Source of the DNA: Ruixingdingia sedimenti
GTDB lineage: Bacteria > Pseudomonadota > Alphaproteobacteria > Rhodobacterales > Rhodobacteraceae
Direction of reading: 5' to 3'
NCBI RefSeq assembly: GCF_031432425.1
Contig: NZ_JAVKPH010000020.1
Coordinates: forward strand, 8,003 to 72,002
Length of the DNA: 64,000 bases
How positions within the stretch are numbered: the first letter of the stretch is position 1; each line of letters starts with the position of its first letter. A program made the position numbers and the translations under genes. The notes below the pieces were generated by a model. It made no database searches and was not told the origin of the DNA. It worked only from the letters and a program-made list of their open reading frames with translations. This document shows positions 1 through 8,134 of this stretch, piece after piece.

Positions 1-620
1 GAGAGCAGTTCGCACCGGCATTCCTCGGGATCAACCCGAACGGCAAGGTGCCGGCGATCGTCGACCACGACGCGGAGGAAGGCCCCTACGGCGTCATGGA
101 ATCCGCGGCCATCCTGATCTACCTCGCGGAAAAGACCGGCAGGTTTCTTCCTGCCGCAGGGCGCAATCGCCATGACGTGCTGCAATGGCTGGCCTTCCAG
201 GCGGCGAACCAGGGGCCGGCGGGCGGGCAGTTCGTCCACTTCCAGCGTTACGCCGGTCCGGGGCACGACTATTCGCTGAACCGCTACCGGACGGAACTGC
301 ACCGGGTCTACGGCGTGATGGAGCGGCGGTTGTCTGCGGTTTCCCATCTTGCCGGGCCGGAGTATTCGATCGCGGACATGGCGGCGCTTCCCTGGCTCGT
401 CAGCCTGTCGAACATGTTCCGCGACAGCGTGCCGTTCGTGGACATCGACTCGGCGCTGCATCCCGCGCTTTCGGCCTGGGCCGCCCGCTGCCTGCAAAGA
501 CCTGCCGTGCAGAGGGCGTTGAAAGCGCATGCGACGATCAGGTCCGGCCTGCCGGAGGCCACCGACGACGACAAGGACCGTTTCTTCGGCCGTGGACGTT
601 ACGCACACCGGATGGCGTGA
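1..620 (+). CDS. Glutathione S-transferase family protein (Nu-class/YfcG-like), 5' end outside the window
   Basis: The reading frame is open from base 3, so the gene starts before the window; about 205 C-terminal residues are visible. The first residues contain FLGINPNGKVPAIVD, the typical GST thioredoxin-fold loop with the cis-Pro that holds glutathione, followed by ES..ILIYLAEK, the other glutathione-binding stretch. The all-helical C-terminal domain follows, with YSIADMAALPW, the conserved N-capping motif of GSTs. The length and the WLAFQAANQGPAGGQ segment resemble the YfcG/Nu class, whose members are glutathione-dependent disulfide reductases or glutathione lyases. The family assignment is firm; the substrate is unknown. 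Its position next to beta-ketoadipate genes may hint at aromatic metabolism, but that is only inference. Confidence 0.85.
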   Translation, partial: EQFAPAFLGINPNGKVPAIVDHDAEEGPYGVMESAAILIYLAEKTGRFLPAAGRNRHDVLQWLAFQAANQGPAGGQFVHFQRYAGPGHDYSLNRYRTELHRVYGVMERRLSAVSHLAGPEYSIADMAALPWLVSLSNMFRDSVPFVDIDSALHPALSAWAARCLQRPAVQRALKAHATIRSGLPEATDDDKDRFFGRGRYAHRMA

Positions 621-751
621 CCCGATGCGCCGGGCGGCCGCCTTGATCGCGGCGCGCCTGTTGCCTTGGACGCCGGCGGGGCGGTCTGCTAAGGGGCGGG
701 ACCGCAGTCCTTCACCGGCGAAACATCGCCATCCGCAGACAGGGGCCCATC

Positions 752-1201
752 ATGCTCGGGAAAATGCTGAACATCGAGGACGAACGTGAAATCCAGTTCC
801 TGCTGGCGCACTATGTCCATTACCTCGACGCCGCCGACGGCCCGCGTTGGGCGGCGCTGTTCACGCAGGACGGGCGCTGGATCCGCCGGAACGCCGCGCC
901 GGTCGAGCAGGGCGGCTCGGGCATTGCCGCCGGCGTGCGGCAGGGGCGGGCGGAATTGGCCGCGCTGGCCGAATTCTCGGTCCAGAACTTCAAGGGGCTG
1001 TGTCGGCACCAGATGACCGATGTCGTCCTTTGGCAGGGCGCGGATGCCGGGACGGCAGAGGGCAAATGCCGGATGATCATCAGCGATTTCCGCCACGGAC
1101 CCGGGCGCGTGGCCATGGCGGGCAGCTATGACCTGTCCTTCACCCGCACCCCCGAGGGGTGGCGGATCGCCGCGTTGTCGGCCGATTTTCTGCCGCGATA
1201 G
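752..1201 (+). CDS. SnoaL-like / NTF2-fold protein of unknown function
   Basis: 149 residues, the normal size of a single SnoaL-like domain. The N-terminus (EREIQFLLAHYVHYLDA.D..RWAALFTQDGRW) matches the helix-plus-strand start of the NTF2-like fold used by bacterial hydratases, isomerases and dioxygenase beta subunits. The last part (YDLSFTRTPEGWRIAALSA) is the usual closing beta strands. No catalytic residue can be named from sequence alone. The gene lies between the GST and the IclR-pca cluster, so a role in aromatic or ring-cleavage metabolism is conceivable but unproven. The start is the first ATG after a short spacer; an in-frame alternative ATG lies 12 bases downstream. Confidence 0.75.
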   Translation: MLGKMLNIEDEREIQFLLAHYVHYLDAADGPRWAALFTQDGRWIRRNAAPVEQGGSGIAAGVRQGRAELAALAEFSVQNFKGLCRHQMTDVVLWQGADAGTAEGKCRMIISDFRHGPGRVAMAGSYDLSFTRTPEGWRIAALSADFLPR

Positions 1202-1245
1202 GCGCCGCTTCGCGCGGGGGCGGCCCGGCGGGCGGCGCCGTGCGG

Positions 1246-2001
1246 CTAGATCGAATGCGACAGTTCGTTCTGGACATGTCGCATTTCCGGCAGGAAGCGG
1301 GAGGCCAGATCGGAAACGCTGGCCTGCGCTGCCGCCACGCCCACGTTCAGCGCGGCGACCACCCGTCCCCGCGCATTCGCCAGCGGAATGGCGATGGAAC
1401 GCAGGCCGATCTCGACCTCCTGGTCGATGACGGCATGGCCTTGCGCGCGCACCCGCGCCAGTTCCGCCATGATCGCCGCCGGGTCGGTCAGCGTCAGGGC
1501 CGTGCGGGCGGGCAGCGGGCCGGGGCCCAGCACCGCGCTGGCCTGCGCCTCGGGCAGGGCCGCCAGCAGGACCCGGCCCATGCTGGTGCAATAGGCGGGC
1601 AGGCGCGAGCCCGGCATCAGGCCGATGGACATCACCCTGCGCTGCGCCGCGCGCGCCACATAGACGATTTCCGCCCCGTCGAGGATGGACACTGAACTGC
1701 TCTGCCCGATCCGGTCGGACAGGCCGTCCAGCAGCGGCTGCACGATCTGCGGCAGCGGCATGGTGGCCAGGCAGGCCGTGCCGAGCCGCAGCACCCGGGG
1801 AGTAAGCGTGAAGAACTTGCCATCCCAGTCGGCATAGCCGTGATGCGCCAGCGTCAGCAGGCAGCGCCGGGCCGTGGCGCGGTCGAGGCCCGAGGCGAGC
1901 GCCACCTCGGCGATAGACTGGCGCGGGCGATCGGCGTTGAAGGTTTCGATGACCGCCAGCCCCTTGGCCAGTCCGCCCATGATGTCGCGTTCCCCGATCA
2001 T
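1246..2001 (-). CDS. IclR-family transcriptional regulator (PcaR/PcaU-like)
   Basis: 251 residues from the ATG at 2001, giving MIGERDIMGGLAKGLAVIE, the standard start of PcaR/PcaU/PobR-type regulators. An N-terminal winged helix (SIAEVALASGLDRATARRCL) covers roughly residues 25-60 and is followed by the GAF-like effector domain (YVARAAQRRVMS, LPAYCTSMGRVLLAAL). The family activates beta-ketoadipate genes in response to beta-ketoadipate or protocatechuate. It is divergent from pcaI, with 125 bp between the start codons, and a perfect 10-bp inverted repeat lies in that gap (see 2015-2047). An upstream in-frame extension to 2220 exists, but it would run through the operator and overlap pcaI, so it is rejected. 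The effector is inferred from context. Confidence 0.88.
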   Translation of the reverse strand: MIGERDIMGGLAKGLAVIETFNADRPRQSIAEVALASGLDRATARRCLLTLAHHGYADWDGKFFTLTPRVLRLGTACLATMPLPQIVQPLLDGLSDRIGQSSSVSILDGAEIVYVARAAQRRVMSIGLMPGSRLPAYCTSMGRVLLAALPEAQASAVLGPGPLPARTALTLTDPAAIMAELARVRAQGHAVIDQEVEIGLRSIAIPLANARGRVVAALNVGVAAAQASVSDLASRFLPEMRHVQNELSHSI

Positions 2002-2014
2002 CTGCCACCCTTTC

Positions 2015-2047
2015 GTGCGATATGTCAACAAATGACGCATATCGCAC
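2015..2047. promoter_or_regulatory. Inverted repeat, likely IclR-family operator
   Basis: GTGCGATATG (2015-2024) and CATATCGCAC (2038-2047) form a perfect 10-bp inverted repeat with a 13-base centre. It sits 14 bases before the regulator start and 79 bases before pcaI. PcaU and PcaR operators are built from 10-bp repeats in this same divergent position. TTGACA on the minus strand (2029-2024) overlaps the left arm and could be the -35 of the regulator gene, allowing autoregulation. Confidence 0.65.
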
Positions 2048-2126
2048 AAATCGGATGGACGCAAAGCCGACCCGCCCGCTATCTCTGGCACCCGACCGGG
2101 GACTCGCCCGGGTGGAGGTTCATGAG

Positions 2127-2861
2127 ATGGACAAGACGCTTCCCGACCTCGCCACTGCGGTGGCGGGGACCGACGACGGCATGACCGTGATGATCGGCGG
2201 CTTCGGCGGTGCCGGTGCACCGATCGAACTGATCCACGCGCTGATCGACCGCTTTGTCGCCACCGGCCATCCCCGGGACCTGACGGTGGTGAACAACAAC
2301 GCGGGCAACGGCCATGTCGGCCTTGCCGCGCTGATCGAGGCGGGAATGGTGCGGAAACTGATCTGCTCTTTCCCGCGTTCGGCCGATCCGGTGGTGTTCA
2401 CGCAACTCTATCTGGCGGGCGGGATCGAACTGGAACTGGTGCCGCAGGGCACGCTGGCCGAACGCATCCGCGCCGGCGGGGCGGGCATCCCGGCCTTCTA
2501 CACGCCGACGGGCTACGGCACCGATCTGGCGCAGGGCAAACCGGTGGAGGTCTTCGACGGCAGGCCCTATATCCGCGAACGCTGGCTCCGGGCCGATGTC
2601 GCGCTGGTCAAGGCGCATCTGGGCGACAGGCTGGGAAACCTGACCTACCGGATGGCCGCGCGCAACTTCAACCCGCTGATGTGCATGGCGGCGGCGCGGA
2701 CCATCGCGCAGGTCGGCCGGATCGTCGCCCCCGGCGGGATCGACCCCGAGGCGGTCGTCACCCCCGGCATTTTCGTGCAGGGCGTTGTCGAGGTGGCGAA
2801 CCCGCAGCAGGAAGAGGACCTCAACCGCGCAGGCGCGACCTACCCGGAGACCGCGGCATGA
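2127..2861 (+). CDS. pcaI: 3-oxoadipate CoA-transferase subunit A
   Basis: 244 residues. With PcaJ it moves CoA from succinyl-CoA to 3-oxoadipate in the protocatechuate/catechol branch of the beta-ketoadipate pathway. The CoA-transferase family I alpha signature is clear: DGMTVMIGGFGGAGAP near the N-terminus, then VVNNNAGNG and the ICSFPRS segment. The C-terminus (PGIFVQGVVEV) is also typical. The ATG at 2127 has GGAGG nine bases upstream. The frame is open further upstream to 2022, but that start would fall inside the operator. It overlaps pcaJ by four bases (ATGA), implying translational coupling of the two subunits. Confidence 0.93.
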   Translation: MDKTLPDLATAVAGTDDGMTVMIGGFGGAGAPIELIHALIDRFVATGHPRDLTVVNNNAGNGHVGLAALIEAGMVRKLICSFPRSADPVVFTQLYLAGGIELELVPQGTLAERIRAGGAGIPAFYTPTGYGTDLAQGKPVEVFDGRPYIRERWLRADVALVKAHLGDRLGNLTYRMAARNFNPLMCMAAARTIAQVGRIVAPGGIDPEAVVTPGIFVQGVVEVANPQQEEDLNRAGATYPETAA

Positions 2862-3523
2862 AACTTTCCCCCACGCAGATCGCCTGGCGCGCGGCGCAGG
2901 ACATCGCGGATGGCGCCTATGTCAACCTCGGCATCGGCTTTCCCGAACTGGTGGCGAAGTTCCAGCCGCCGGGCCGGCAGGCGATCTTCCATACCGAGAA
3001 CGGCATCCTCGGCTTCGGCGAGGCCCCGGCGCCGGGGCAGGAGGACTGGGATCTGATCAACGCGGGGAAGAAGGCGGTGACGATCAGGCCCGGCACGGCC
3101 TTTTTCCACCATGCCGACAGCTTTGCCATGGTGCGCGGCGGGCATCTGGATGTGGCGATCCTCGGCGCTTATGAGGTGGCGGAAACCGGCGATCTGGCGA
3201 ACTGGTCCACCGGGCCGAAAGGTGTGCCCGCCGTGGGCGGGGCGATGGATCTGGTCCATGGGGCGAAACGCGTCGCCGTGATCACCGATCACACCACGAA
3301 AGAGGGCCGGCCAAAGCTCGTCCGCCGCTGCACCCTGCCGCTGACCGGGGTCGGCTGCGTGACGCGGGTCTATACCAGCCTTGCCGTGATCGACATCGTG
3401 GGTGGGCGTTTCGTCCTGCGCGAAAAGCTGGCGTCGGTCGGCCTCGGTGAACTGCAATCGCTGACCGGGGCGGAACTGCATCTGCAAGGCCCGGTGGCCG
3501 ACCTGATTATGGCAGAGGTCTGA
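2858..3523 (+). CDS. pcaJ: 3-oxoadipate CoA-transferase subunit B
   Basis: 221 residues, normal for the beta subunit. It carries the catalytic glutamate of family I CoA-transferases, which forms the glutamyl-CoA thioester, in the motif FHTENGILGFG (Glu47). The glycine-rich N-terminal stretch (YVNLGIGFPELVA) and DLANWSTGPKGVPAVGGAMDL are typical of PcaJ/ScoB proteins. The ATG overlaps the stop of pcaI, and pcaF starts two bases after its own stop, so the three genes form one operon under the IclR-type regulator. A ScoB-like acetoacetate transferase is the main alternative, but the pairing with a PcaF-type thiolase favours 3-oxoadipate. Confidence 0.92.
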   Translation: MKLSPTQIAWRAAQDIADGAYVNLGIGFPELVAKFQPPGRQAIFHTENGILGFGEAPAPGQEDWDLINAGKKAVTIRPGTAFFHHADSFAMVRGGHLDVAILGAYEVAETGDLANWSTGPKGVPAVGGAMDLVHGAKRVAVITDHTTKEGRPKLVRRCTLPLTGVGCVTRVYTSLAVIDIVGGRFVLREKLASVGLGELQSLTGAELHLQGPVADLIMAEV

Positions 3524-3524
3524 C

Positions 3525-4724
3525 ATGCCCGAGGTGTTCATCTGCGATTACATCCGCACCCCCATCGGCCGCTACGGCGGTGCGCTGTCGTCGGTGCGGG
3601 CCGACGATCTGGGGGCGGTGCCCCTGCGGGCACTGGTCGCGCGAAACCCCGGCGTCGACTGGGAGGCGGTGGCCGACGTGATCTACGGCTGCGCCAACCA
3701 GGCGGGCGAGGACAACCGCAATGTCGCGCGCATGTGCGCGCTGCTGGCCGGGCTGCCGGTCGCGGTGACGGGCACGACGATCAACCGGCTTTGCGGCTCG
3801 GGGATGGATGCGGTGCTGGCCGCGGCGCGCCAGATCGCGGCGGGCGAGGCGGGGCTGATGATCGCGGGAGGCGTCGAAAGCATGTCCCGCGCGCCCTTCG
3901 TGATGCCCAAGGCGGATGCCGCCTTCAGCCGCCATGCCGGGATATACGACACCACCATCGGCTGGCGTTTCGTCAACCCCTTGATGCACAAGGCCTACGG
4001 CACCGATTCCATGCCGCAGACGGGGCAGAACGTGGCCGACGACTACGGCATCGACCGCGCGGCGCAGGACGCCATGGCGCTGGCCAGCCAGGCCAAGGCC
4101 GCGGCGGCGCAGGCCAGTGGGCGGCTGGCGCTGGAAATCGCCCCGGTGGCGATCCCGCAGAAGAACGGCGAGCCGCTGATGGTGGACCGCGACGAACACC
4201 CCCGCGCCACCACGGCAGAGACCTTGGCGAACCTGAGGCCGCTGTTCCCGGACGGTTAGGTCACGGCGGGCAATGCCAGCGGTGTGAACGACGGGGCGGC
4301 GGCGCTGATCCTCGCCAACGCCGAAACGGCGGCGAAATACGGGCTGACCCCGATCGCGCGGGTGCTGGGCGGGGCGACGGCAGGCGTGCCGCCGCGCATC
4401 ATGGGGATCGGGCCGGCGCCGGCCAGCCGGAAACTGCTGGACCGGTTGGGCCTGACCATCGCCGATGTCGATGTGATCGAGCTGAACGAGGCGTTCGCCG
4501 CGCAAGGCATCGCCACGCTGCGCCAACTGGGGCTGGCCGATGACGATGCGCGCGTGAACCCCAACGGCGGCGCCATCGCGCTCGGCCATCCTCTGGGCAT
4601 GTCCGGCGCCCGCATCACCGGCACCGCCGCGCTGCAATTGCGCGAAACCGGCCGCCGCCGCGCGCTGGCCACGATGTGCATCGGGGTCGGACAGGGCATC
4701 GCCATCGCGATGGAGCGTGTCTGA
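3525..4724 (+). pseudogene. pcaF: Beta-ketoadipyl-CoA thiolase interrupted by an in-frame amber codon
   Basis: The thiolase that splits 3-oxoadipyl-CoA into succinyl-CoA and acetyl-CoA. The frame would encode 399 residues, the standard PcaF length, but codon 245 is TAG (4257-4259). The sequence after it continues in the same frame with VTAGNASGVNDGAAAL, and all thiolase active-site residues are present: Cys90 (NRLCGSGMD), His355 (NGGAIALGHPLG) and Cys385 (ATMCIGVGQG). The family usually has DG-x-VTAGNAS here, so the stop replaces one variable residue; a TCG (Ser) codon would need one base change. Without readthrough the 244-residue product lacks His355 and Cys385 and should be inactive. A recent nonsense mutation or a sequencing error are the simplest readings. 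Confidence 0.85.
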
Positions 4725-5070
4725 TCCAAGGGGCGCGCCAGTCCCCGGTGCCTTGGCCTTTTGTCCCCGCGCCTGCCGAACGTCGTCGATGCGGCCGTGG
4801 CGCGCGGCGCTGGTGTGGAAGGCCGGGCATCGCCGCGCCGGTGCAAGAGCCGATGGCGAAGGCGGCATGGCCGTTCAGGGCGGCGCCCGGGGGCTCGGCC
4901 TGGCCCAGGAGGCGATGCCGCGGATCGCATCCGCGCTGAACCGGAGCCTTGCGGTCTGGATGGCGGCGGCCTAGAGCCTGTACTGGACCGGAATACGACG
5001 CCCGCCGGCGTGGGGCATTCGGGGCGGGATGTCGGGCATACGGACGGTGCGGCCTTCGGGGCCTGCCGTC
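4725..5070. other. 346-bp stretch without a convincing gene
   Basis: This lies between the broken pcaF and the MarR-type regulator. A short frame (4717-4974, 85 codons from a GTG inside the pcaF tail) exists, but its product is Arg/Ala-rich, matches no family I know and has no ribosome site. No strong hairpin or promoter stands out. It may be decayed coding sequence, or 5' sequence of the regulator. Confidence 0.4.
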
Positions 5071-5583
5071 ATGACAGAAGGGTGCAGCGGGATGGGTGCC
5101 GCGAAGGACCGCACGGATGACAGTCTGATCGCGCTGCGGCGTATCCTGCGGGCGACCGAATTGTTCGAACGGCGGCTGGCGGCGGCGGGCGGGCTGACAC
5201 CGGCGCAGTTGCGCGTGCTGCAAGTGCTGGCGCCCTGCGCCGACACCGGCATGACCCCCACCGCCATGGCCGACCGGATGGGCATCAGCCAGGCCACCGT
5301 ATCCGTCCTGGTCGACCGGCTGGTCGCCCGCGCGCTGGTCGGGCGGCATCGGTCGCAGACCGACCGGCGCCAGACCCATATCGTGATCACCGAGGCCGGG
5401 CGCGCCGCCATCGGCGCCGCGCCGGATGCCTTGCAGCAGCGGTTCGTCGCCTCGTTCGAGCGGTTGCAGGACTGGGAACAGGCGATGCTGGTGGCGTCGC
5501 TCGAACGGGTCGCGGCCATGCTGGATGCGCGCGATCTGGATGCGTCGCCCATGCTGACCATCGGCGACATCGCCCGCGACTGA
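5071..5583 (+). CDS. MarR-family regulator next to the ectoine operon (EctR-like)
   Basis: 170 residues from the ATG at 5071. The winged helix-turn-helix is evident: LTPAQLRVLQVLAP, then MTPTAMADRMGISQATVSVL (recognition helix) and the wing HRSQTDRRQTHIVIT, a near-perfect MarR D-x-R-R wing. It is transcribed toward ectA, 269 bp upstream of it. MarR-type EctR proteins sit at this place in many ect clusters and repress ectABC at low osmolarity. A palindrome overlapping the ectA promoter (5808-5826) is a good candidate target. Starts at 5029, 5071 and 5092 are all possible; AGAAGGG before 5092 is the best-looking ribosome site, so the N-terminus is uncertain by up to 21 residues. Confidence 0.82.
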   Translation: MTEGCSGMGAAKDRTDDSLIALRRILRATELFERRLAAAGGLTPAQLRVLQVLAPCADTGMTPTAMADRMGISQATVSVLVDRLVARALVGRHRSQTDRRQTHIVITEAGRAAIGAAPDALQQRFVASFERLQDWEQAMLVASLERVAAMLDARDLDASPMLTIGDIARD

Positions 5584-5628
5584 CCGCCCCCCCGATTTCC
5601 TGTTCGGCATCGGTTGGCCGACGCCCCC

Positions 5629-5652
5629 GGCACCGCCGGGGCGGGCGGTGCC
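5629..5652 (+). terminator. Hairpin after the MarR-type regulator
   Basis: GGCACCGCC (5629-5637) and GGCGGTGCC (5644-5652) are perfect 9-bp arms around a 6-base loop, 45 bases after the regulator stop. There is no T-run, so it may act with Rho or as a 3'-end stabiliser rather than as a classical intrinsic terminator. It separates the regulator transcript from the AT-rich ectA promoter region. Confidence 0.4.
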
Positions 5653-5796
5653 TGTCCCGGAATGTGATTTGATTCTGCTAAGTATGTGGTGGGGATTTCC
5701 GCCTGCTGTCGGTGGGGGCGAGCGCTGAAATACAGAATAATCCTTTTATAGTCATATATTTAAGGTTGGATCTTCGCGGGCTTTGGGTCGTTCGGG

Positions 5797-5826
5797 TTGA
5801 CACGTTAATTAGTTTGGCTAACTAAT
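5797..5826 (+). promoter_or_regulatory. ectA promoter with overlapping palindromic operator
   Basis: TTGACA (5797-5802) is a perfect -35 box; ACTAAT (5821-5826, 18-base spacer) is the likeliest -10. ATTAGTTTGGCTAACTAAT (5808-5826) is a 19-bp palindrome with 7-bp perfect arms that fills the spacer and the -10, the right size and place for a MarR dimer. The DNA from about 5724 to 5830 is strikingly AT-rich for this genome. The start codon follows 27 bases later, after TGGAGA. Confidence 0.65.
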
Positions 5827-5852
5827 AGCCCCACGGAATCTGGAGAATACCC

Positions 5853-6395
5853 ATGCATCTTGCAGCAGTCAGCGCGCCCGGCCGCTTGGCCGGGCCCCGC
5901 CCTGCCATTTCCATCCGCCTCCCCCGCCGCGAGGACGGCGCGCGCGTCTGGGAGCTTGTCGCCGAAAGCGGCGGGCTCGATGCGAACTCGCTCTATTGCA
6001 ACCTGCTGCAATGCAGCCACTTCGCCGAAACCTGCGCCATCGCCGAGGCGGGGGGCGACATCATCGGCTGGGTCTCGGGCTATATCCCGCCCGGCGCACC
6101 CGATACCTATTTCGTCTGGCAGGTCTGCACCGCCGAAAGCGCGCGGGGGCAGGGGCTGGCGCGGCGGCTGATCGCCTCGGTTCTGGCGCGGCCCTGCTGT
6201 GCGGGCGTGACGCGGCTGCAATCCACCATCACGGCCGCGAACACGGCCTCCTGGGCGCTGTTCGGGGGGGTGGCCGCGGCGCTTGGCGCCCCGATGACCC
6301 ACGCGCCCCATTTCACCCGCGAGGCCCATTTCGCGGGCCGCCACGATACCGAGCATCTGGTCAGCATCGGCCCCTTCGCGCGCCGCGCCGCCTGA
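5853..6395 (+). CDS. ectA: L-2,4-diaminobutyrate N-gamma-acetyltransferase
   Basis: 180 residues, a GNAT-fold enzyme that acetylates 2,4-diaminobutyrate with acetyl-CoA, the second step of ectoine synthesis. EctA-specific features include SIRLPRREDGARVWELV at the start, LDANSLYCNLLQCSHFAETC in the substrate region, and FVWQVCTAESARGQGLARRL with the RGQGLA acetyl-CoA pyrophosphate loop. It is the first gene of ectABCD, with its own promoter and palindrome upstream. The ATG at 5853 is preceded by TGGAGA at a good distance. Confidence 0.97.
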   Translation: MHLAAVSAPGRLAGPRPAISIRLPRREDGARVWELVAESGGLDANSLYCNLLQCSHFAETCAIAEAGGDIIGWVSGYIPPGAPDTYFVWQVCTAESARGQGLARRLIASVLARPCCAGVTRLQSTITAANTASWALFGGVAAALGAPMTHAPHFTREAHFAGRHDTEHLVSIGPFARRAA

Positions 6396-6426
6396 CCGAT
6401 CGCCGTACATCAAGGAGACGAGGCAC

Positions 6427-7707
6427 ATGACTGCCACCACCACGGTCTTCGACCGTATCGAAAGCCGGGTCCGGTCCTATTCCCGCAGCTTTCCCGCCCT
6501 TTTCGACAAGGCCCGGAACGCCACCCTCTATGGTGCCGACGGGCGGGAATACATCGACTTTCTCGCCGGCTGTTCGTCGCTGAACTATGGCCACAACGAC
6601 CCCGACATGCAGGCCGCGCTGGTGGACTACATCCGCGCCGACGGCATCGCCCACGGGCTCGACATGTTCACGGGGGCCAAGCAGGATTTCCTGACCGCCT
6701 ATGAACGGATCATCCTGAAACCCCGCGGCATGGACTACCGGCTGATGTTCACCGGCCCGACCGGCACCAACGCGGTCGAGGCGGCGCTGAAGCTGGCCCG
6801 CAAGGCCACCGGGCGCACGACCGTCATCGCCTTCACCAACGGCTTTCACGGCATGAGCCTCGGCGCGCTGGCCGCGACGGGGAACGCGGGCAAGCGCGAG
6901 GGCGCGGGCGTCGATCTGCCGGGTGTCCACCGCGCGCCCTTCGAGGGCTATTTCGGCCCCGGCGTCGATACCGCCGACATGCTGGAACAGATGCTCGACG
7001 ATCCTTCGGGCGGGATCGGCGCGCCGGCCGCGATCCTGGTGGAGCCGGTGCAGGGCGAGGGGGGCCTTCACGCCGCCTCGGCCCCCTGGATGCAGAAGAT
7101 CGAGCGTATCGCCCGCCGCCATGGCGCGCTGTTCATCGTCGACGACATCCAGGCCGGTTGCGGGCGGGTGGGGACGTTCTTTTCCTTCGAGGGCCTCGGG
7201 GTTTCGCCCGACATCGTGACGCAGGCGAAATCGCTGTCGGGAATGGGGCTGCCCTTCGCGCTGACGCTGTTCAAGCCGGAATACGACATCTGGAAACCGG
7301 GCGAACACAACGGCACCTTCCGGGGCAACAACCATGCCTTCGTCACCGCCCGCGTGGCGCTGGAAAAGTTCTGGCACGACGACAGTTTCGCGGCGTCGGT
7401 GCGCGCCAGGGGCGAAGGTCTGCGCACCCGCCTTGCCGCCATCGCCGACCGCCACGGCATGTCGCTGCGCGGCAGGGGCATGATGCAGGGCATCGACACC
7501 GGCGACGGCGCCACCGCCGCCCGCATCTGCGCGCTGTGTTTCGAGAACGGGCTGATCATCGAAACCTCGGGCGGGCATGACGAGGTGGTCAAGATCCTCT
7601 GCCCGCTGACCATCGAGGACAGGCTGCTGAACCGCGGCCTCGACATCCTCGACGCCGCCTTTGCCGAGGTGCTGGGCTCTGCCGCCGCGCGCACCGCCGC
7701 CGAATAA
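6427..7707 (+). CDS. ectB: Diaminobutyrate-2-oxoglutarate transaminase
   Basis: 426 residues, a class III PLP aminotransferase that makes 2,4-diaminobutyrate from aspartate semialdehyde with glutamate as amino donor, the first committed ectoine step. PLP-site residues are visible: LMFTGPTGTNAVEAALK for phosphate binding, Asp240 in FIVDDIQAGCGR, and the Schiff-base Lys268 in TQAKSLSGMGLP. The HGLDMFTGAKQDFL segment is EctB-like. It lies 31 bases after ectA, with CAAGGAGACGAGGCAC as ribosome site. No ectoine-specific aspartokinase follows the cluster, so the precursor must come from the general lysine/threonine pathway. Confidence 0.97.
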   Translation: MTATTTVFDRIESRVRSYSRSFPALFDKARNATLYGADGREYIDFLAGCSSLNYGHNDPDMQAALVDYIRADGIAHGLDMFTGAKQDFLTAYERIILKPRGMDYRLMFTGPTGTNAVEAALKLARKATGRTTVIAFTNGFHGMSLGALAATGNAGKREGAGVDLPGVHRAPFEGYFGPGVDTADMLEQMLDDPSGGIGAPAAILVEPVQGEGGLHAASAPWMQKIERIARRHGALFIVDDIQAGCGRVGTFFSFEGLGVSPDIVTQAKSLSGMGLPFALTLFKPEYDIWKPGEHNGTFRGNNHAFVTARVALEKFWHDDSFAASVRARGEGLRTRLAAIADRHGMSLRGRGMMQGIDTGDGATAARICALCFENGLIIETSGGHDEVVKILCPLTIEDRLLNRGLDILDAAFAEVLGSAAARTAAE

Positions 7708-7721
7708 CGAAAGGACAGGAT

Positions 7722-8123
7722 ATGATCGTTCGGGATCTGCATGAGGCCCGCAAGGGCGAACGTCTGGTCAAGGCCGATGGCTGGGATTCGACCCGCCTGC
7801 TGCTGGCGGGCGACGGGATGGGCTTTTCCTTCCACATCACCCGCATCCATGCGGGCACCAGCCATGTCTTTCACTACAAGCACCATTTCGAAAGCGTCTA
7901 TTGCATGGCCGGCGAGGGCGAGATCGAGGATCTGGCCACCGGGCAGGTCCACCAGATCCGCCCCGGCGTGGTCTATGCGCTGAACGAAAACGACCGGCAC
8001 CGCCTGACCGCGCGGTCGGAACTGGTCATGGCCTGCTGCTTCAACCCGCCGGTGACGGGGGCCGAGGTCCACCGCGAGGATGGATCCTACGCCCCCGCCG
8101 CCGAACTGGCCCCCGCCGACTGA
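7722..8123 (+). CDS. ectC: L-ectoine synthase
   Basis: 133 residues, a cupin that cyclises N-gamma-acetyl-diaminobutyrate to ectoine. The three iron ligands of characterised EctC proteins are all at the expected positions: Glu57 (HHFESVYCMAGEGE), Tyr85 (GVVYALNEND) and His93 (DRHRLTA). The N-terminus MIVRDLHEARKGERLVKADG is a canonical EctC start. It lies 14 bases after ectB with AAGGACAGGAT as the ribosome site; ectD starts 11 bases beyond its stop. Confidence 0.97.
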   Translation: MIVRDLHEARKGERLVKADGWDSTRLLLAGDGMGFSFHITRIHAGTSHVFHYKHHFESVYCMAGEGEIEDLATGQVHQIRPGVVYALNENDRHRLTARSELVMACCFNPPVTGAEVHREDGSYAPAAELAPAD

Positions 8124-8134
8124 AGGAGGTGACG

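Noticed and set aside
4257..4259. TAG read as a special amino acid (pyrrolysine) in pcaF
   Set aside because: No pyrrolysine system is expected in this group, and the position is an ordinary variable residue in thiolases.
4717..4974. 85-codon frame after pcaF
   Set aside because: GTG start within the pcaF tail, no ribosome site, low-complexity product, no family resemblance.
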